Positions 1-8,441 are shown, counted from the first letter of the stretch. The stretch is DNA of 20,468 nt from Mycolicibacterium porcinum (GCA_001942045.1 MSTD01000071.1:1-20468), one strand, 5' to 3'. Notes: generated by a model from the letters alone, not told the origin. A program made the numbers and translations.

Positions 1-918
1 CCCGGTGACCGCCACCCGGGCCAGGCCCACCGCGGCCGGCGCGGCCCGGCCCAGTGTCGGGGCCTGATTGGGACGCGGTGGACGGCGGCCGGAGCGCACC
101 GCGGCGACCGCGTCGGCGAACGGTCCGCCGGACTTGTAGCGCATCCCCGGGTTCTTCACGAGGGTGATCTCGATCAGTTCGCGGACATTGGGCGGCAGAT
201 CCGCGGGCAGTGGCGGCGGCGTCTCCTTGATGTGCTTCATCGCCACCGTCAGCGCGCCATCGCCGGTGAACGGACGCTTGCCCGAAACCGATTCGTAGCC
301 AACGACTCCCAGCGAATAGACGTCGCTGGCGGCGGTGGCGTCGTGGCCCAGGGCCTGTTCGGGCGCGATGTACTGGGCGGTGCCCATCACCATGCCGGTC
401 TGGGTGACCGGGGCGGCGTCGACCGCCTTGGCGATACCGAAGTCGGTCAGCTTCACCTGGCCGGTCGGGGTGATCAGGATGTTGCCGGGCTTGACGTCGC
501 GGTGCACCAGACCCGCGGTGTGGGCGACCTGCAGGGCCCGCCCGGTCTGCTCGAGCATGTCGAGGGCGTGGCGCAACGACAGCCGGCCGGTGCGCTTGAG
601 TACCGAGTTCAGCGGCTCGCCGTTGATCAGCTCCATCACCAGGTACGCGGTGCGGCCCTCACCGTCCAGCTCGGTCTCGCCGTAGTCGTACACGCTGGCG
701 ATGCCGGGGTGGTTGAGCATGGCCACGGTGCGGGCCTCGGCGCGGAAACGCTCGACGAACTCGGCATCGGTGGAGAACTCGGCCTTGAGCACCTTGACCG
801 CGACGCGCCGGCCCAGACGTGAGTCGACGGCCTCCCAGACCTGACCCATGCCGCCCGTGGCGATCAGGCGCTGCAGCCGGTACCGCCCGGACAGCGTGAC
901 TCCAACCCGGGGACTCAT
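1..918 (-). CDS. pknA: PknA, transmembrane Ser/Thr protein kinase (N-terminal 306 codons; continues past the left edge)
   Basis: Eukaryotic-like (Hanks-type) kinase that phosphorylates cell-division and cell-wall proteins in mycobacteria. The reverse strand reads [15 protein letters not shown] at the start. Visible motifs: the Gly-rich loop ATGGMGQVW (about 20-28), ATP-binding Lys42 in VAVKVL, catalytic HRDVKPGN with Asp141, DFG at 159-161, and an activation loop with Thr172 and Thr174, the positions I recall as autophosphorylated in M. tuberculosis PknA. The kinase domain is complete by about residue 275; the Pro/Arg-rich juxtamembrane linker follows and the membrane segment and C-terminus lie outside the window. 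The ATG at 916-918 overlaps the pbpA stop by 4 bases (ATGA), so translation is probably coupled. Order pbpA-pknA matches the conserved mycobacterial operon, in which pknB would follow. Confidence 0.96.
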   Translation of the reverse strand, partial: MSPRVGVTLSGRYRLQRLIATGGMGQVWEAVDSRLGRRVAVKVLKAEFSTDAEFVERFRAEARTVAMLNHPGIASVYDYGETELDGEGRTAYLVMELINGEPLNSVLKRTGRLSLRHALDMLEQTGRALQVAHTAGLVHRDVKPGNILITPTGQVKLTDFGIAKAVDAAPVTQTGMVMGTAQYIAPEQALGHDATAASDVYSLGVVGYESVSGKRPFTGDGALTVAMKHIKETPPPLPADLPPNVRELIEITLVKNPGMRYKSGGPFADAVAAVRSGRRPPRPNQAPTLGRAAPAAVGLARVAVTG

Positions 919-2390
919 GAATCCTCCCGTAGCGCCGCGGCTATCGTGGCGCGTCCGATCGGGGCGGCGAGTGCGCCGCCGGTGGCCGACAACCGGTCCC
1001 CGCCGTCCTCGATCAACACCGAGACCGCGACCTTCGGGTCGGAGGCCGGTGCGAATGCGATGTACCAGGCATGCGGCGGAGTGTTACGGGGATCCGTCCC
1101 GTGCTCTGCCGTACCGGTCTTCGAAGCGATCTGCACGCCGGCGATGGCTCCCTTCTGCTGAGTCACCTGCTCGGCGGCGACCATCAAGTCCGTAAGTGTA
1201 GCTGCGACCTGGGGTGACACCGCCCGGCGCTCTTGGGCGGGCGCGGTGGTGGCGATGGTGGTCAGGTCGGGTCCTTTTAGGCTATCCACAAGATACGGGC
1301 GCATCGCGATGCCGTCATTAGCGATGGTTGCGGCCACCTGCGCGTTCTGCAGTGGTGTCAACGCGACGTCGCGCTGTCCGATGCTGGACATGCCGAGGGC
1401 GGCCGCGTCGGAGATGGGTCCGGTGGTGGACTCGGCCACCTGCAGCGGGATGGCCGGCGGGGGTGAGTCGAGCCCGAAGGCCTGGGCGGTGGACTTGAGC
1501 TTCTCGGCCCCGGTCTTGATGCCCAATTCGACGAATGCGGTGTTGCACGATTTCGCGAATGCCTCGCGCAACGTGGCGGTGGCACCGGTCCCGCACGAGG
1601 CCCCGCCGAAGTTCTCCAGCGTCGCGGTGCTGTCGGGCAGCGGGATGCGCGGCGCCGCGGTCAGCTGCGTGTCCGGGGTACTGCCGGACTGCAGCGCGGC
1701 CGCCGTGGTGATCACCTTGAATGTCGAGCCCGGAGGGTAGGTCTCGGAAATCGCCCGGTTGAGGAGCGGGGACTGGTCGTTGTCGCGCAACTGCTGCCAG
1801 GCCTGGCTCTGTGCGTTCAGGTCGTGGGTGGCGAGCTGGTTCGGGTCGTACGACGGGGACGACGCCATGGCCAGGATCTTGCCCGTCGAGGGCTCTAGGG
1901 CCACCACGGAGCCCTTGCAGGGGCCGTCACAGCCGTGCTGAAGCGCATCCCAGGCCGCCTCCTGCACCTGCGGCTTGATCGTGGTGTCGACATTGCCGCC
2001 ACGCGGATCGCGGCCGGTGAAGAAGTCGGCGAGCCGGCGGCCGAACAACCGTTCGTCGGAGCCGTTGAGGATCGCGTCCTCGGCCCGCTCCAGCCCGGTG
2101 CTGGAGTAGCCCAGCGAGTAGAACCCGGTCACCGGCGCGTACACCTCAGGATCGGGATAGGTGCGCAGGAACCGGAACCGGCCGTCCGTGGCGACCGAAT
2201 AGGCCAGCAACTGGCCGCCCGCGGTGATCTGGCCGCGCTGGCGCGAATACTCGTCGAGCAGCACCCGCTGATTGCGCGGATCGGCACGCAGCCCGTCGGC
2301 GGTGAAGACCTGGGTGATCGTGGCATTGGCCAACAGCAGCACGATCAGCACCATGATCGTGACTGCAACCCGGCGCAGGGAGGTGTTCAT
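915..2390 (-). CDS. pbpA: PbpA, class B penicillin-binding protein (peptidoglycan transpeptidase)
   Basis: DD-transpeptidase that cross-links peptidoglycan at the septum and in the periplasm, partnered with the SEDS protein encoded next door. Residues 8-28 form a single N-terminal membrane anchor. The catalytic motifs are in order and at the family positions: STFK at 222-225 (nucleophile Ser222), SCN at 281-283 and KTG at 424-426. Cysteines 154/158 and 266/282 could form disulfides (inference). The 491-residue length equals that of M. tuberculosis PbpA. The open frame extends upstream to about 2546, but the start was set at the ATG at 2388-2390 because it gives [10 protein letters not shown] directly before the membrane anchor and overlaps the rodA stop by 4 bases. 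Its stop overlaps the pknA start in the same way. Confidence 0.96.
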   Translation of the reverse strand: MNTSLRRVAVTIMVLIVLLLANATITQVFTADGLRADPRNQRVLLDEYSRQRGQITAGGQLLAYSVATDGRFRFLRTYPDPEVYAPVTGFYSLGYSSTGLERAEDAILNGSDERLFGRRLADFFTGRDPRGGNVDTTIKPQVQEAAWDALQHGCDGPCKGSVVALEPSTGKILAMASSPSYDPNQLATHDLNAQSQAWQQLRDNDQSPLLNRAISETYPPGSTFKVITTAAALQSGSTPDTQLTAAPRIPLPDSTATLENFGGASCGTGATATLREAFAKSCNTAFVELGIKTGAEKLKSTAQAFGLDSPPPAIPLQVAESTTGPISDAAALGMSSIGQRDVALTPLQNAQVAATIANDGIAMRPYLVDSLKGPDLTTIATTAPAQERRAVSPQVAATLTDLMVAAEQVTQQKGAIAGVQIASKTGTAEHGTDPRNTPPHAWYIAFAPASDPKVAVSVLIEDGGDRLSATGGALAAPIGRATIAAALREDS

Positions 2391-3802
2391 ACCTTCTCGA
2401 TCACCTCGGTACTGGCCGCGGCGATCGGAGTTGGGTTCGGCGTCGGGGTGGTGGTGATCGGCCGGCGGGCGGCGTGCGAGATACGCACCAGGAGGGCCAG
2501 CAGGATGTAGTTGGCCAGCAGTGAGGAACCGCCGTACGACATCCACGGGGTGGTCAGGCCGGTCAACGGGATCAGTTTGGTGACGCCACCGACGACGATG
2601 AACAGCTGGATGGCCAGCGTCGAGGCCAGTCCGGCGGCCAGCAGCTTGCCGAAGCTGTCCCGCACCGCGATCGCGGTCCGCATGCCGCGGATGATCAGGA
2701 TCGTGTAGAGCATGAGAACGCCTGCCAGCCCGACCAATCCGAGCTCCTCGCCGATCGCGGCGACGATGAAATCGGTGGCTGCGGCGGGCACGGTCCCGGG
2801 CTGTCCGTTGCCCAGCCCGGTGCCGAAGATGCCGCCGGTGGCGAAGCTGAAGAGCGATTGGACCATTTGGTAACCGGCGCCGTCAGGATCGGCGAACGGA
2901 TCCAGCCAGGTCTCCACCCGGACCCGAACATGGCCGAAAACCTGGTATGCCACAACGCTTCCCGCGGCGAACAGGGCCAGCCCGAGGACCACCCAGCTGA
3001 GCCGTTCGGTTGCGACGTAGACCAGCACCAGAAATGATGCGTACAGCAGAAGTGAAGTGCCCAAATCTTTTTCGAAGACCATCACGCCGACCGAGGCCGC
3101 CCAGGCCAGCAGCAGGGGAGCCAAATCGCGGGGCCGCGGCAGGTCGAGTCCCAGGAAATGCTTTCCGGCACTGGTGAACAGGTCGCGCTTGGCCACCAGA
3201 ACCGCGGCGAAGAAGATGAGCAGCAGGATCTTGGAGAACTCGGCCGGCTGAATCGAGAAGCCGGGAAACTGGATCCAGATCTTGGCGCCGTACTGCTCGG
3301 AGTACTTGGCCGGTAGCAGGGCCGGAATGACAAGCAGCACAAGGCCGGTCAGTGCACAGATGTATCCGTACCGGGCCAGCATGCGATGGTCGGTCAGCAG
3401 CGCCACCACGACCGAGAATCCGATGACACCCACCAGCGTCCACATCATCTGCTGATTTGCGGTGCCGCCGAGCCCATCGGAGGCCGTCTCACCCTTGGCC
3501 AGATCGAGCCGGTGGATCATCACCAGGCCCAGGCCGTTGAGCAGCGCCACGACCGGAAGGAGCAGCGGGTCGGCGTACGGCGCGAACCGCCGGATCGCCA
3601 GGTGGGCAGCGCCCATCAATGCGATGAAAGTGACGACGTAGCTGACCAGGTCCCAGCTGATGCCCTGTTCCTGGTTGGCCTCGACGATCAGCAGCGCGAC
3701 GGTGGTGATGAAGGCTGCGAACCCCAGAAGCAGCAGTTCCGCGTTGCGCCGATTGGGTAGCGGCGGCATGACGGTAACCGGCGACTGGGGTTGAGTTGTC
3801 AT
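2387..3802 (-). CDS. rodA: RodA, SEDS-family peptidoglycan glycosyltransferase
   Basis: Polytopic membrane enzyme that polymerises lipid II into glycan strands, working with a class B PBP (here PbpA). The 471-residue protein has many hydrophobic segments from residue 21 onward. Family landmarks are GFSIQPAEFSK (181-191) and FEKDLGTS around Asp246, matching the essential Asp region of SEDS enzymes, and a C-terminal PWMSYGGSSLLANY motif. The tail is a short Thr/Pro-rich cytoplasmic extension. The frame is open further upstream to 4060, but that part lies inside pstP in another frame; the ATG at 3800-3802 gives the expected MTTQPQSPVT start and forms an ATGA overlap with the pstP stop. Length and neighbours agree with mycobacterial RodA (about 469 residues). 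Confidence 0.95.
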   Translation of the reverse strand: MTTQPQSPVTVMPPLPNRRNAELLLLGFAAFITTVALLIVEANQEQGISWDLVSYVVTFIALMGAAHLAIRRFAPYADPLLLPVVALLNGLGLVMIHRLDLAKGETASDGLGGTANQQMMWTLVGVIGFSVVVALLTDHRMLARYGYICALTGLVLLVIPALLPAKYSEQYGAKIWIQFPGFSIQPAEFSKILLLIFFAAVLVAKRDLFTSAGKHFLGLDLPRPRDLAPLLLAWAASVGVMVFEKDLGTSLLLYASFLVLVYVATERLSWVVLGLALFAAGSVVAYQVFGHVRVRVETWLDPFADPDGAGYQMVQSLFSFATGGIFGTGLGNGQPGTVPAAATDFIVAAIGEELGLVGLAGVLMLYTILIIRGMRTAIAVRDSFGKLLAAGLASTLAIQLFIVVGGVTKLIPLTGLTTPWMSYGGSSLLANYILLALLVRISHAARRPITTTPTPNPTPIAAASTEVIEKV

Positions 3803-5319
3803 GACACCGCTCGGCAGTTCGTCCCCGGTTCGGGTGGTGGGGGAGGCAAAGCGGTGACGGTCGGCGACGGTGACGGCGCGGGTGTCGGGACCACGGGCCC
3901 GGGTGTCTCGGGTGCGGGAGTCTCGGGGGCCTGCGGTTCCGCGCCGGGCGTCGGGGCCGGGGCAGCGGTGGCGGTCCCACCGGGCGTGGGCGACGGCGAC
4001 GGAGACGGGCTGGGGGACGGCGCGGGCTTCGACGTCGTGGTGGCGGTGCGCGGTGCGCACACCGGCAGGACGGAGCTGCGGGCCAACTGGGTGATCTGCT
4101 CGATCGCCTCATCCTGGGTGCCGCCGATCAGACCGGCTTTGACCGAGGCCCGTTCCGAGGGACGCAAATCGTCGATCGCCATCAATCGACAGCCGCGTTG
4201 GTCCTGCGTGTCGTCGGCGCTGATCAGCGACAGTTCGTTGCGGGCGTTGAGACACCCCAAGCGATACGGCTCCTGCAGCGAGAGGCCCAGAAAAGTGCCC
4301 TGCACCCCGCGCATGATCGACACCGTGCCCTCATGCTCGGCGACGTAATAGTTGTTGCGGATGATCTCCCGGCCGATCGCGAGCCCGGCGATGAGCACCA
4401 GTACCAGCAGCACCGCGGCGATGAGGAACCGGCGGCGCGATCGGGGCCGGCGATCCGGCTCGGCCGGTTGCGGGACCACCCGCTTGGGCTCGTTGCGGCG
4501 CGGATTGAACGCCGAGGCCCGGCCGGCGGCGGTATCCGGCGGCGCGCTCTGGTCGTCGTCCCCGGACACGGCGCCGGCCAGGATCGGCTGCGTCTGCCCG
4601 TAGTCGTAGTCGACGACATCGGCGACCACCACGGTCACGTTGTCGGGGCCGCCGCCGCGCAACGCCAACTCGATCAGCCGGTCGGCGCTCTCGGCGACAT
4701 CCTCGATCTGCAGGGCCTCGTGGATGGTCTCGTGGCTGACCGGGTCGGACAAGCCGTCCGAGCACAGCAGGTAACGATCACCGGCCTTGGCTTCGCGCAT
4801 GATCAAGGTCGGCTCGACCTCGTGCCCGGTCAGCGCCCGCATGATCAGCGAGCGCTGCGGATGGCTGTGGGCTTCCTCGGCGGTGATACGACCTTCGTCG
4901 ACCAGCGTCTGGACGAACGTGTCGTCCTTGGTGATCTGGGTCAGCTCACCGTCACGCAGCAGGTAGCCGCGGGAGTCGCCGATGTGCACCAGACCGAGCC
5001 GGTTGCCCGCGAACAGGATCGCGGTGAGCGTCGTGCCCATGCCGTCGAGTTCGGGATCGGCCTCCACATGGGCCGCGATCGCCGCGTTGCCCTGCCCGAC
5101 CGCGGCGTTGAGCTTGCTGAGCAGATCGCCGCCGGGCTCGTCGTCATCGAGATGGGCCAGCGCCGCGATGACCAACTGCGAAGCCACTTCACCCGCGGCA
5201 TGGCCACCCATGCCGTCGGCCAGCGCCAGCAGCCGCGCCCCGGCGTACACCGAGTCCTCATTGTTGGCGCGAACCAGCCCGCGATCACTGCGCGCGGCAT
5301 ATCGGAGAACGAGGGTCAT
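3799..5319 (-). CDS. pstP: PstP, membrane-anchored PP2C-family Ser/Thr phosphatase
   Basis: Metal-dependent phosphatase that dephosphorylates PknA, PknB and their cell-wall substrates. Residues 1 to about 235 are the PP2C domain: RSDRGLVRANNEDS, ADGMGGHAAGE (metal ligand Asp35), HIGDSRGYLLRDG, LLCSDGLSD and GGPDNVTVVV. A linker follows, then one membrane helix (about 290-312, RRRFLIAAVLLVLV) and an extracytoplasmic domain ending in a long Pro/Ser/Thr-rich tail (from about residue 430) before a final Cys. The 506-residue length is close to the M. tuberculosis protein, which starts a few residues earlier. A GAGGAG ribosome-binding-like sequence lies 13 nt before the ATG and belongs to the last copy of a 27-bp tandem repeat. 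The stop overlaps the rodA start. Confidence 0.96.
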   Translation of the reverse strand: MTLVLRYAARSDRGLVRANNEDSVYAGARLLALADGMGGHAAGEVASQLVIAALAHLDDDEPGGDLLSKLNAAVGQGNAAIAAHVEADPELDGMGTTLTAILFAGNRLGLVHIGDSRGYLLRDGELTQITKDDTFVQTLVDEGRITAEEAHSHPQRSLIMRALTGHEVEPTLIMREAKAGDRYLLCSDGLSDPVSHETIHEALQIEDVAESADRLIELALRGGGPDNVTVVVADVVDYDYGQTQPILAGAVSGDDDQSAPPDTAAGRASAFNPRRNEPKRVVPQPAEPDRRPRSRRRFLIAAVLLVLVLIAGLAIGREIIRNNYYVAEHEGTVSIMRGVQGTFLGLSLQEPYRLGCLNARNELSLISADDTQDQRGCRLMAIDDLRPSERASVKAGLIGGTQDEAIEQITQLARSSVLPVCAPRTATTTSKPAPSPSPSPSPSPTPGGTATAAPAPTPGAEPQAPETPAPETPGPVVPTPAPSPSPTVTALPPPPPEPGTNCRAVS

Positions 5320-5331
5320 AGTTTGTCTCGC

Positions 5332-5404
5332 GCTCCTCGCGTGCGCAGTATCGATGCTGCTCCTCGCGTGCGCAGTGCCCGATCTGCTCCTCGCGTGCGC
5401 GGCG
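5332..5404. repeat. Three-copy 27-bp tandem repeat between fhaB and pstP
   Basis: The 15-base core GCTCCTCGCGTGCGC occurs three times, at 5332-5346, 5359-5373 and 5386-5400, exactly 27 bp apart. The 12-base spacers between cores are partly conserved. On the coding (minus) strand each core reads GCGCACGCGAGGAGC, so each copy carries a Shine-Dalgarno-like GAGGAG; the last one precedes the pstP ATG. The repeat fills nearly the whole 85-bp fhaB-pstP gap. Function unknown; it may set pstP translation or be a copy-number-variable locus. Confidence 0.85.
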
Positions 5405-5872
5405 TCACGGACGCAACTCGATTACCGTCTTACCGATTCGAACCGGTGTGCCGATCGAAACCCTTACCGCTGTTGTCACCTTCGCCCTGTCAAGGTATGT
5501 GCCGTTGGTCGATCCTAGGTCCTCGACGTACCACTCCGAACCTCGTGGCGAGAGCCGGGCGTGGCGCGTCGAAGCGTAATCATCGGTGAGCACCAGGGTG
5601 GAGTCGTCGGCACGGCCGATCAGCACCGGCTGGGTACCCAACGTGATGCGGGTTCCGGCCAGTGCGCCCTCGGTGACCACCAATTGCCGCGCGATATGGC
5701 GTCGGTCCCGGCTCGGAAGCAGGGAACCGCGGAGAGCCAATCCCCGGCGGACCATCACCGCGCCGGTGGGCGCGTAGATATCGGTCCGCAGGATGCGCAG
5801 CACCGACCAGATGAACAGCCACAGCAGCAGGAGGAAACCGACACGCGTCAGTTGCAGCACTAACCCCTGCAT
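5405..5872 (-). CDS. fhaB: FhaB (FipA), membrane-linked FHA-domain protein
   Basis: Phosphothreonine-binding adaptor that acts with the PknA/PknB system in cell division; in M. tuberculosis it links FtsZ and FtsQ. The 155 residues start with MQGLVLQLTRVGFLLLLWLF, a membrane segment (about 10-28). The FHA domain spans about residues 80-150, with GRADDSTLVL, DDYASTRHARL and EDLGSTNGTYLD, the Gly/Arg/Ser/His/Asn set that binds phosphothreonine. Length equals that of the M. tuberculosis protein. A good ribosome-binding site (GGAGAGGA) precedes the ATG at 5870-5872. A 131-bp gap (5873-6003) separates it from fhaA; I see no clear terminator in that gap. Confidence 0.95.
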   Translation of the reverse strand: MQGLVLQLTRVGFLLLLWLFIWSVLRILRTDIYAPTGAVMVRRGLALRGSLLPSRDRRHIARQLVVTEGALAGTRITLGTQPVLIGRADDSTLVLTDDYASTRHARLSPRGSEWYVEDLGSTNGTYLDRAKVTTAVRVSIGTPVRIGKTVIELRP

Positions 5873-6003
5873 CTGACGTCCTCTCCGTATCCGCCCCGCT
5901 GGTATCGCTCAGCTACCGTCGGCAACGTCACGATACTTGGACGCCGATCGCCGTGAGGGCGAAGCGGGGTGCTTGCCACTCAGGTGTGTCCGGTCTCAGA
6001 CGC

Positions 6004-7443
6004 TCAGTGCACGCGCACGATGATCTCGGAGTGGCCCAGCCGGATCACGTCGCCGTCCGCCAGCTGCCACTCCTGCACCGGAGCGTTGTTCACCGTGGTG
6101 CCGTTGGTGGAGTTGAGGTCCGACAGCAACGCGACCTGCCCGTCCCACCGGATCTCCAGGTGCCGCCGTGACACGCCGGTGTCGGGGAGCCGGAACTGGG
6201 CGTCCTGGCCGCGGCCGATCACGTTGGCGCCCTCGCGCAGCTGGTAGGTGCGACCACTGCCGTCGTCGAGCTGGAGGGTGACCGCTGCGCCGCCGGCCGC
6301 GTAGTCGCCACCGCCGTAGCCGCCTTGCTGACCGCCGTATCCCGGCTGACCGCCCTGCGGCGCGCCGTAGTCGCCGCCGTAGCCGCCCTGGTCGCCGTAA
6401 CCCGGCTCGCCGTATCCGCCCTGCTCCGGGTAGCCACCCTGCTGAGGCTCGGCGTAGCCGCGGCCGTAATCCTGCTGCTGGCCGTACTCCTGGCGCCCGT
6501 AGGGCTGCTGGCCGCCGCCGTAGCCGCCGCCCTGCTCGGGGTAGCCGCCGCCCTGGCGCGGGTCCTGACGTCCGTAGTCGTACTCGCCGCCGCCATACCC
6601 GGGTTGACCACCCGGCGCGGGCTGGCCGTAGCCGCCGCCCGGCTGGCCACCGTAGCCACGGTCATAACCGCCGCCCGGCTGGCCGCCGTATCCGGCGGGT
6701 GGACGCTGCTGCTCGTAGGACTGCGGGGGGTAGCCACCCTGGTCCGGGTAGCCGCCTTGATCCGGATATCCACCCTGGTCCGGGTAGCCGCCCTGATCGG
6801 GGTATCCGCCCCGGTCGCCGGCGCCGTAGCCGCCGCGCTGAGGGGGGTAACCGCCCTGGTCCGGCGGAGGGTAGCCGCCCTGATCAGGCGGGTACTGGCC
6901 GCCGCGCGGATCGTCCTGCGGGTGGCCGTAGCGGTCGTCGTAGTAGTCATCGCCGGGGCGTCCTTGTCCCTGGCCGCCGCGGTAATTCGGATTATCGGTC
7001 ATAGGTGGTTCTCCTGATTCTGCGGTGAACGCATGGTCGCCTTTGGCTCGCGCGGATTCGCCAGCGGTCGAATCGGGGTTGACCGCGCCGTGTGCGCGGA
7101 ACTGTCCGGTGTGCAAGTTCGGTGATTGCTCGAATCTAACGACCACATCACCATACGTTTGCCACCCCTGATCACGAATGAATCCCCCCAGATGCTTGGC
7201 GAACGCGGTCGAGGTCAGGTCAGTATCGGCGCTTACTTTCTGATAGTCAGTGCCACTGAGCGTAATTACGTAGTCGTTCGGTGCCAAAACTTGTCCCCCG
7301 GCCACGGTACGGGCTCTGGACTCGGCTTCCCGGCACAACGCGGTCTCTACTTCCTGGGGCACTATCGAGCCGCCGAAGACCCGGGCGAACGCATCGCCGA
7401 CGGTCGACTCGAGTTTGCGTTCGATGCGGTCGACCAGACCCAT
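6004..7443 (-). CDS. fhaA: FhaA, FHA-domain protein with Gly/Tyr/Gln/Pro-rich linker
   Basis: First gene of the operon. In mycobacteria FhaA binds phosphorylated MviN and restrains peptidoglycan synthesis. The 479-residue protein has three parts. The N-terminal FhaA domain (about 1-120, [19 protein letters not shown]) is followed by a low-complexity linker (about 150-385) dominated by GGY, PDQ and YGGQ repeats. The C-terminal FHA domain (about 400-479) shows [24 protein letters not shown] and [11 protein letters not shown]. The ATG at 7441-7443 is the family start, with only a weak GGCGG-type ribosome site. The M. tuberculosis protein is about 527 residues; the difference is probably linker length. 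Confidence 0.95.
   Translation of the reverse strand: MGLVDRIERKLESTVGDAFARVFGGSIVPQEVETALCREAESRARTVAGGQVLAPNDYVITLSGTDYQKVSADTDLTSTAFAKHLGGFIRDQGWQTYGDVVVRFEQSPNLHTGQFRAHGAVNPDSTAGESARAKGDHAFTAESGEPPMTDNPNYRGGQGQGRPGDDYYDDRYGHPQDDPRGGQYPPDQGGYPPPDQGGYPPQRGGYGAGDRGGYPDQGGYPDQGGYPDQGGYPDQGGYPPQSYEQQRPPAGYGGQPGGGYDRGYGGQPGGGYGQPAPGGQPGYGGGEYDYGRQDPRQGGGYPEQGGGYGGGQQPYGRQEYGQQQDYGRGYAEPQQGGYPEQGGYGEPGYGDQGGYGGDYGAPQGGQPGYGGQQGGYGGGDYAAGGAAVTLQLDDGSGRTYQLREGANVIGRGQDAQFRLPDTGVSRRHLEIRWDGQVALLSDLNSTNGTTVNNAPVQEWQLADGDVIRLGHSEIIVRVH
6731..6820 (-). repeat. 18-bp tandem coding repeat in fhaA (YPDQGG units)
   Basis: About five consecutive 18-bp units inside fhaA encode GGYPDQ-type hexapeptides. The copies differ mainly at third codon positions, so the peptide is kept while the DNA has diverged. 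They sit in the flexible linker between the N-terminal and FHA domains; copy number may vary between strains. Confidence 0.8.
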
Positions 7444-7533
7444 GTCACCGCCCGCCTTGTCTCGTTGTCGTTCGTCGCCTCGGCACGGTCACCCGTGCTC
7501 CCGCGTGTCGCTCTGGCCACACTGCTCACAAGC

Positions 7534-7539
7534 ATGGTA
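7534..7539 (-). promoter_or_regulatory. Possible -10 element of the fhaA operon promoter
   Basis: On the minus strand TACCAT fits the mycobacterial SigA TANNNT consensus and lies 90 nt upstream of the fhaA ATG. I see no convincing -35 at 17-18 nt. The operon must start in this 274-bp gap, but the exact site is uncertain. Confidence 0.25.
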
Positions 7540-7592
7540 TCGGCCTGGTGCCGTTATGCGGGACCAACAGAACTCTGAGAATCCGATCGATG

Positions 7593-7607
7593 CAGGTCAG
7601 TGACCTG
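7593..7607. promoter_or_regulatory. 15-bp perfect palindrome upstream of tRNA-Leu and fhaA
   Basis: CAGGTCA-G-TGACCTG is a perfect 7-bp inverted repeat around a single central base, in the gap between fhaA and tRNA-Leu. Its shape is typical of a dimeric repressor or activator operator. No T-run follows, so it is not an obvious terminator. Confidence 0.4.
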
Positions 7608-7647
7608 ATCTAGATGAGCTTAAGGATCTTCTGACAATCTGTCGGCG

Positions 7648-7671
7648 GCCCGATCGGCCTGCTGATCGGGC
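7648..7671. repeat. 8-bp inverted repeat just upstream of the tRNA-Leu promoter
   Basis: GCCCGATC (7648-7655) and GATCGGGC (7664-7671) are perfect inverted repeats around an 8-nt loop. The right arm ends 3 nt before the predicted -35 of the tRNA promoter. It could be an upstream operator or a weak hairpin. Confidence 0.4.
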
Positions 7672-7674
7672 GGT

Positions 7675-7704
7675 TTGGGAACGACGCGCTCGCAGTGTTA
7701 CGCT
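7675..7704 (+). promoter_or_regulatory. Predicted tRNA-Leu promoter
   Basis: TTGGGA (7675-7680) as -35, an 18-nt spacer and TACGCT (7699-7704) as -10, with a TG dinucleotide one base before it (extended -10). The -10 ends 13 nt before the mature tRNA 5' end, so transcription would begin a few bases ahead of the tRNA. Confidence 0.5.
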
Positions 7705-7717
7705 GCCTCGGTCATTC

Positions 7718-7800
7718 GGGCGAGTGGCGGAATGGCAGACGCGCTGGCTTCAGGTGCCAGTGTCCTTCGGGACGTGGGGGTTCAAGTCCCCCTTCGCCCA
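7718..7800 (+). tRNA. leuT: tRNA-Leu (anticodon CAG)
   Basis: An 83-nt class II tRNA. The acceptor stem GGGCGAG (7718-7724) pairs with TTCGCCC (7793-7799), closing with a G-T wobble, and is followed by discriminator A7800; CCA is not encoded. Anticodon stem CTGGC/GCCAG (7744-7748/7756-7760) encloses loop TTCAGGT with anticodon CAG at 7751-7753, reading CUG. A long variable arm (TGTCCTTCGGGACG region) and the T arm GGGGG-TTCAAGT-CCCCC complete the Leu fold. The symbol follows the M. tuberculosis tRNA-Leu (leuT) next to fhaA. Confidence 0.96.
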
Positions 7801-7822
7801 CAGAAGCGGTCCTAGTACCGCG

Positions 7823-7866
7823 ACGAAGGCCGCGAACTCAACAGAGTTCGCGGCCTTCGTGTTTCC
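7823..7866 (+). terminator. Strong hairpin terminator after tRNA-Leu
   Basis: A perfect 17-bp stem (7823-7839 with 7844-7860) closes over the 4-base loop AACA, starting 22 nt after the tRNA. The tail on the plus strand is TGTTTCC, only moderately T-rich, as is common in mycobacteria. It also lies downstream of the converging minus-strand gene at 7902-8441, so it may block readthrough from both sides. Confidence 0.75.
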
Positions 7867-7901
7867 ATACGACTGCGAGCGGTGGCTTGCGATTTGCGGA
7901 G

Positions 7902-8441
7902 CTATCTGGGCAGGAACGTCCCACGGATGAGCGTCAAGGCCTCGTCGCCGAACACTTCGGTCGGAAACCGCCCCGCGATGAGGTCGGTGAGGTAGGCGAC
8001 CAGTCCGTGCGGGTGGTAGTCGTTCGTCAGTCCGTCGGCGATGACGACAGCAGCCCAGCCATTGGGATCGTCGCCGTCGGTATGCCAATAGCCGGTTTCC
8101 CCGCCCGGCGCACCACCCCATCCGTAATACGGCACCGGATCGACGTCTTCGAGCACCATCGGCACGGTGGACCGGTCCGGGTGGATCCAGTGGTGGTGGG
8201 CATACGTGTCACGCAGGCCGGTCAAGGACTGTCGGCAATATGCACCACCCGAGATCAAGTCATCCTGGGTGGGGGCCATCAGCCCCAGGTATCCACCGAA
8301 TGATCCGCGGCCGTAGGTGCTGACGAGTTGCTTGTAGTCGTCAGGCAGGGCATGCCCCAATACCGCCTCGGCCGCACCGAAGTCGTAGTTCGGCACGGAC
8401 TTCGGCGGAGGCACGAGCGAGATCAGTTCGTCGAGCGACAC
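7902..8441 (-). CDS. SMI1/KNR4 (SUKH)-family protein, probable immunity protein
   Basis: SUKH proteins commonly neutralise polymorphic or contact-dependent toxins, with diverse partners. The 179-residue soluble protein shows the family pattern: LPDDYKQLVSTYGRGSFGGYL (about 33-52), where a hydrophobic helix leads into a Tyr-Gly-Gly turn, and later the acidic/aromatic GDDPNGWAAVVIADG segment. No signal peptide or membrane segment is seen. The start is GTG at 8439-8441: the frame is closed by a TAG 9 bases further upstream, there is no Shine-Dalgarno sequence, and a TAGTGT -10 lies 6 nt before it, so a leaderless mRNA is likely. No toxin gene is adjacent. The gene diverges from another immunity-like gene and ends toward the tRNA-Leu terminator. 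Family assignment is motif-based and fairly confident; the toxin partner is unknown. Confidence 0.75.
   Translation of the reverse strand: MSLDELISLVPPPKSVPNYDFGAAEAVLGHALPDDYKQLVSTYGRGSFGGYLGLMAPTQDDLISGGAYCRQSLTGLRDTYAHHHWIHPDRSTVPMVLEDVDPVPYYGWGGAPGGETGYWHTDGDDPNGWAAVVIADGLTNDYHPHGLVAYLTDLIAGRFPTEVFGDEALTLIRGTFLPR

Noticed and set aside
5332..5404. CRISPR-like array
   Set aside because: Three short repeats with 12-bp partly conserved spacers and no cas genes; it is an ordinary tandem repeat.
5405..5407. Stop-codon readthrough of fhaB into the 27-bp repeats
   Set aside because: The frame stays open after TGA, but FhaB without the extension already has the exact 155-residue family length and a complete FHA domain.
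4198..5589. 463-codon plus-strand frame opposite pstP and fhaB
   Set aside because: It is the complement of two well-identified genes and has shadow-like Arg/Asp/Gly composition.
7823..7860. Small coding frames through the tRNA-downstream palindrome
   Set aside because: Both strands give near-identical peptides simply because the sequence is a perfect 17-bp inverted repeat; it is best read as a terminator.
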